The notes under the pieces are model-generated. The model ran no database searches. It was given only the letters and a program-made list of their open reading frames with translations, and had not been told where the DNA came from. 64,000 nucleotides of DNA from contig NZ_JAVDYB010000001.1 in the NCBI RefSeq assembly GCF_031458235.1, positions 1,116,001 through 1,180,000 on the forward strand, given 5' to 3'. This DNA is from Catenuloplanes atrovinosus. GTDB lineage: Bacteria > Actinomycetota > Actinomycetes > Mycobacteriales > Micromonosporaceae. Shown here piece after piece: positions 61,500-64,000 of the stretch (positions are counted from its first letter, which is position 1; every line of letters begins with the position of its first letter). A program made the translations under genes and the position numbers.

Positions 61500-61710
61500 G
61501 CCGCGTAATCCCGCATGCCGCGGTGTCCGTGTGGTCGCCGAGCTGATTCGCTCGCGAGCTCGCTCATGCCGCGTAGTCCTCCATGCCGCGGTGTCCGTGT
61601 GGTCGCCGAGCTGATTCGCTCGCGAGCTCGCTCATGCCGCGTAGTCCTCCATGCCGCGGTGTCCGTGTGGTCGGCGCTGAGCTGATGATTCGCTCGCAAG
61701 CTCGCTCATG
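61494..61710 (-). repeat. Three 68/68/74-bp tandem repeats forming a ladder of ATGA-coupled mini-ORFs
   Basis: The 235-bp gap between kinase and regulator is filled by three tandem copies. On the minus strand each is a mini-ORF starting MSELASESARRPHGHRGM and ending DYAA: 61632-61709 (25 codons), 61564-61635 (23) and 61496-61567 (23). Each TGA overlaps the next ATG as ATGA, and the last overlaps the regulator's ATG. Only the first has a ribosome site (GGAG). The unit length of 68 equals 72 minus the 4-base overlap. It contains the palindrome GCGAGCTCGC. These may be a translational attenuation/coupling device or simply a duplicated start region. Confidence 0.7.
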
Positions 61711-61734
61711 CCGCTCCAGCCGGGCGAGGCGTTC

Positions 61735-63249
61735 TCATTGGTCCAGCATCTCCTTCGACACCAGCGCACCGTCGCGGAAACAGAAACGGTACCGGCCGAA
61801 GAACGAGTCCGCACGCAACGTGAACCGCGCCTGGTAGGAGACGCAGGTGAGACCGGGTGGCGGGTTCGTGTCGACGATCGCGGCGGTCGGCTCCGGCAGC
61901 CGCGCGCGGACCTCCGGCTCCGGCGTGCCGATCGCGATGTCGTCGTAGGTGTCCCGGCCGACCATGTACGTGGCCACCGACGTCCAGGCGGTGCCCACGC
62001 AGAGCGCCAGCACCGTGCTGACGCCGACCGCGATCAGTGCCCAGCCCAGGCGGCGGGACCGGTCCGCCCGGCGGAATTCGGTCTGCACGTCCGCGACCGG
62101 GCCCGGCGTGGTGGGCGCCTGTGGCGTCAGCGGCAGCGTGGCCGCGATCCGGAAGCCGCCGTCCAGTTCCCGGCCGTGGTAGAGGACGCCGCCGGTCAGC
62201 CGTACCCGCTCGCCGAGCCCGTGCAGGCCCTGCCCGCTGCTCGGTACGCCGCTCGGCTGGCCGGGCGTGTTGACCACCTCGGCGACCAGCGCGTCCGGTT
62301 CGTACCGCAGCGCCAGCGTGATCTCTCCGCCGCGCGCGTGCCGGAGCGCGTTCGTCACGCCCTCCTGCAGCGTCCGGTAGGCCGCGTGGTCGATCAGTGG
62401 ATGCAGCGGCACCGGCTCGCCCTCCCGGCGCAGCGTGATCCGGGCACCCGCGGCCCGCGCGCCCTCGACCAGCGCGTCCGCGTCCGCGAGCCGGGCCGGT
62501 GCGGACTCGGCGTCGTCCGGGCCGCCGTCGCGCAGCACGGCCAGGATCTGCCGCAGCTCGTCCATCGCCTGCATGGACGTGCCGTGCAGCAGCTTCAGCG
62601 TGTCCGACGTGCGCACCTGGTCCGGTGCGGCCTGCAGCGCGCCGCTGTACAGCGAGATGAGCGTGAGCCGGTGACCGAGCGAGTCGTGCATCTCCCGCGC
62701 GATGCGGCTGGCCTCGCGCACCCGTACCCGCTCGGCCATGGTCTTCTGCTGCTCCTCCAGGTGCAGCGTGCGCTCGCGCATCAGCGACAGCAACTGGCGG
62801 CGCTGCGCGGTCATCCGGGCCACGATCGCCGGGAGCGCGTAGAGCATCACGAATGTGACCAGCGAGAACAGGGCCTGCACCACGCCGGGCTCGCTGTTGC
62901 GGAGGTCGCCGAGCAGCGTGATCACCAGCACCGCGAGGAACGCGCCGGTCACCCGCGGGCCGCTGCGCACGCGCAGCCCGGCCGAGACGCTGAGCGCGAA
63001 CATCAGGACCACGCCGGCCTGGCCGCTCACCGCCGTGAGCAGGGCCGCCAGGACCAGCGCGGTCACCGGGTACCGCCGGCGCACCAGCACCAGCACCACG
63101 TCCACGCACCCGACCAGCACCGCCACCGCCACCGGCAGCGGGATCCGGGTCACCCCGGGCATCCCGACGGCGGTGGCGGTGAGGATCAGTGCGAGGCCGG
63201 CCTCGTAGGCGAGAAAGGCGGGCCGTGGCCACCTCGACTGCATGTCCAT
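61735..63249 (-). CDS. Sensor histidine kinase with extra C-terminal transmembrane/extracytoplasmic domain
   Basis: A 504-residue kinase. The N-terminal half has about five or six transmembrane helices (12-145). HisKA_3 carries His188 in AREMHDSLGHR. The HATPase shows EGVTNALRHARGG and GQGLHGLGERVRLTGG. Unusually, after the ATPase domain there is another transmembrane helix (about 402-424, LGWALIAVGVSTVLALCVGT). An outer domain follows (GTPEPEVRARLPEP, LTCVSYQ, YRFCFRDGALV), with two Cys that could pair. That domain is homologous to the small protein encoded just upstream. ATG 63249 overlaps the upstream stop (TGATG). The C-terminal domain is a likely second sensor. Confidence 0.9.
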   Translation of the reverse strand: MDMQSRWPRPAFLAYEAGLALILTATAVGMPGVTRIPLPVAVAVLVGCVDVVLVLVRRRYPVTALVLAALLTAVSGQAGVVLMFALSVSAGLRVRSGPRVTGAFLAVLVITLLGDLRNSEPGVVQALFSLVTFVMLYALPAIVARMTAQRRQLLSLMRERTLHLEEQQKTMAERVRVREASRIAREMHDSLGHRLTLISLYSGALQAAPDQVRTSDTLKLLHGTSMQAMDELRQILAVLRDGGPDDAESAPARLADADALVEGARAAGARITLRREGEPVPLHPLIDHAAYRTLQEGVTNALRHARGGEITLALRYEPDALVAEVVNTPGQPSGVPSSGQGLHGLGERVRLTGGVLYHGRELDGGFRIAATLPLTPQAPTTPGPVADVQTEFRRADRSRRLGWALIAVGVSTVLALCVGTAWTSVATYMVGRDTYDDIAIGTPEPEVRARLPEPTAAIVDTNPPPGLTCVSYQARFTLRADSFFGRYRFCFRDGALVSKEMLDQ

Positions 63250-63623
63250 CACTCGGCGACAGTAATCCGGCTCTTCTCCGCGAGCGCGCCGTCCACGAAG
63301 CAGAACCGCCACATCGGCTGCTCCGCGCCCTCGGACAGCGGCTTCACCGTGTAGTAGACGCACGACGCGCCGGCCGGCATGCCCTGCTTACCCGGGTCGT
63401 CGCCGTACAGGTCCTCGTCCTTGACGTCGCGGAGCGGCTCGGGCAGCGCGGCCCGCACCTGGCTCTCCGGCGTGCCCTCCTTCTGCGCGTCGAACTGCTC
63501 CTGCGTGACGCCCGCCTCGACGATCTGCCGGCCGATGTTGTAGCCGTTCCACCCGAGCCACCCGACGCCGGCGCACAGCACCACGAGCACGATCGCGACC
63601 GCGATTCCGATCTTCTTCCGCAT
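63249..63623 (-). CDS. Small membrane-anchored protein matching the kinase's C-terminal domain
   Basis: A 124-residue protein with one N-terminal transmembrane helix (about 5-27, IGIAVAIVLVVLCAGVGWLG) and an outer domain reading GTPESQVRAALPEP, GASCVYYTVK and MWRFCFVDGALAEKS. The same three motifs, in the same order, form the C-terminal domain of the adjacent histidine kinase, including both Cys. ATG 63623 has GAGGAG six bases upstream. It is coupled to the kinase by TGATG. It may compete or dimerise with the kinase domain as a signal partner, by inference. Confidence 0.78.
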   Translation of the reverse strand: MRKKIGIAVAIVLVVLCAGVGWLGWNGYNIGRQIVEAGVTQEQFDAQKEGTPESQVRAALPEPLRDVKDEDLYGDDPGKQGMPAGASCVYYTVKPLSEGAEQPMWRFCFVDGALAEKSRITVAE

Positions 63624-63739
63624 GACAACTCCTCGATCTCGGTGGGATGTCTCCAGCCTCCCGAGATTCCGGCGCCGATTCGTCAGCGTATCGACGGATC
63701 TTCACCGCGATGCGGTGGTACGAAAGTGCCATCGGCCGA

Positions 63740-64000
63740 TCAGACAGAAGACCATGATTTACCCGCTTCCGGCGGGCTGAGGTCCGCATGCTCCCGCGGG
63801 CACCGGTCGGCCGCGGGCGGCCTCCCTGCCGGTGCCGTGGGTGGTGCGGGGCGCGTCTCCCGGCGGAGGACGGGGAGGATCTCCGCGCCGATCAGGTCGA
63901 TCTGTTCCAGCACGGTGGAGAGCGGCAGGCCGGCGTGGTCGATCAGGAACAGCTGACGGCGGTAGTCGCCAGCGTACTCGCGGAAGCCGAGCACGCGGTC
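63740..64000 (-). CDS. C-terminal end of an LLM-type flavin-dependent oxidoreductase (partial)
   Basis: The gene runs in from beyond the right edge. The visible part reads VLGFREYAGDYRRQLFLIDH and LPLSTVLEQIDLIGAEILPV, the usual C-terminal signature of actinobacterial luciferase-like monooxygenase/LLM oxidoreductases. A variable Pro/Ala-rich tail follows to the stop at 63740-63742. The FMN/F420-binding core is outside the window, so cofactor and substrate cannot be judged. Confidence 0.7.
   Translation of the reverse strand, partial: DRVLGFREYAGDYRRQLFLIDHAGLPLSTVLEQIDLIGAEILPVLRRETRPAPPTAPAGRPPAADRCPREHADLSPPEAGKSWSSV

Noticed and set aside
61494-61710. Repeat array considered as a CRISPR or insertion-sequence remnant
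   Set aside because: The repeats abut without unique spacers, there are no cas genes or terminal inverted repeats, and the unit length is explained by overlapping mini-ORFs.

Overview
The window is very GC-rich DNA with strong third-position G/C bias, frequent GTG starts and GGAGG-type ribosome sites. Together with LuxR-type two-component systems, mycosin-like subtilases and WXG100 proteins, this points to a filamentous actinobacterium. A Micromonosporaceae member (Actinoplanes/Catenuloplanes type) is my best guess, by inference only. I found no rRNA, tRNA, CRISPR array or insertion sequence.

Layout. (1) 1-6100: ordinary genes. These are the tail of a TAP-like secreted hydrolase, a histidine kinase/response regulator pair coupled to a DUF4097-like envelope protein, an L-asparaginase of the Rhizobium etli type, a small formylglycine-generating-enzyme-like protein, and a secreted Xaa-Pro dipeptidyl-peptidase-type hydrolase (minus strand). 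(2) 6219-60075: a very large type VII (ESX-like) secretion locus. It holds a 3400-aa protein with an embedded APH-like kinase domain, a 689-aa companion, a WXG protein and an RHS/YD-like repeat protein with a C-terminal WXG100 domain. An operon follows with an atypical response regulator, a membrane protein, an EccA-like AAA+ ATPase fused to a beta-helix, EccC, two WXG100 proteins and EccD. Then come an EspC-like substrate, a 5196-aa WXG-headed giant protein, a YbaB-like protein, two paralogous LysM-like/TM proteins, two mycosin-like subtilases that both lack key catalytic residues, a small orphan protein, and an ECF sigma factor with its zinc-finger anti-sigma factor. (3) 60072-64000 (minus strand): a histidine kinase/response regulator operon with a duplicated extracytoplasmic domain and a ladder of tiny overlapping ORFs, a VOC protein, a small unknown protein, and the end of an LLM-type flavin oxidoreductase.

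How it fits together. EccC, EccD, the EccA-like protein, the WXG100 pair and the mycosin-like proteins form a recognisable type VII apparatus, but no EccB or EccE is visible. Instead, four proteins (both subtilases and both LysM/TM proteins) start with the same LysM-like extracytoplasmic module. Three large proteins (689, 3400 and 5196 aa) share a C-terminal alpha/beta-plus-helical module ending in a Cys-containing tail and are the most novel components. Five transcription units of the locus carry the same promoter-like box, GAAC-N17-CGT(A/C). One of them precedes the operon that encodes the ECF sigma factor, so the locus looks like a self-contained, autoregulated sigma regulon.
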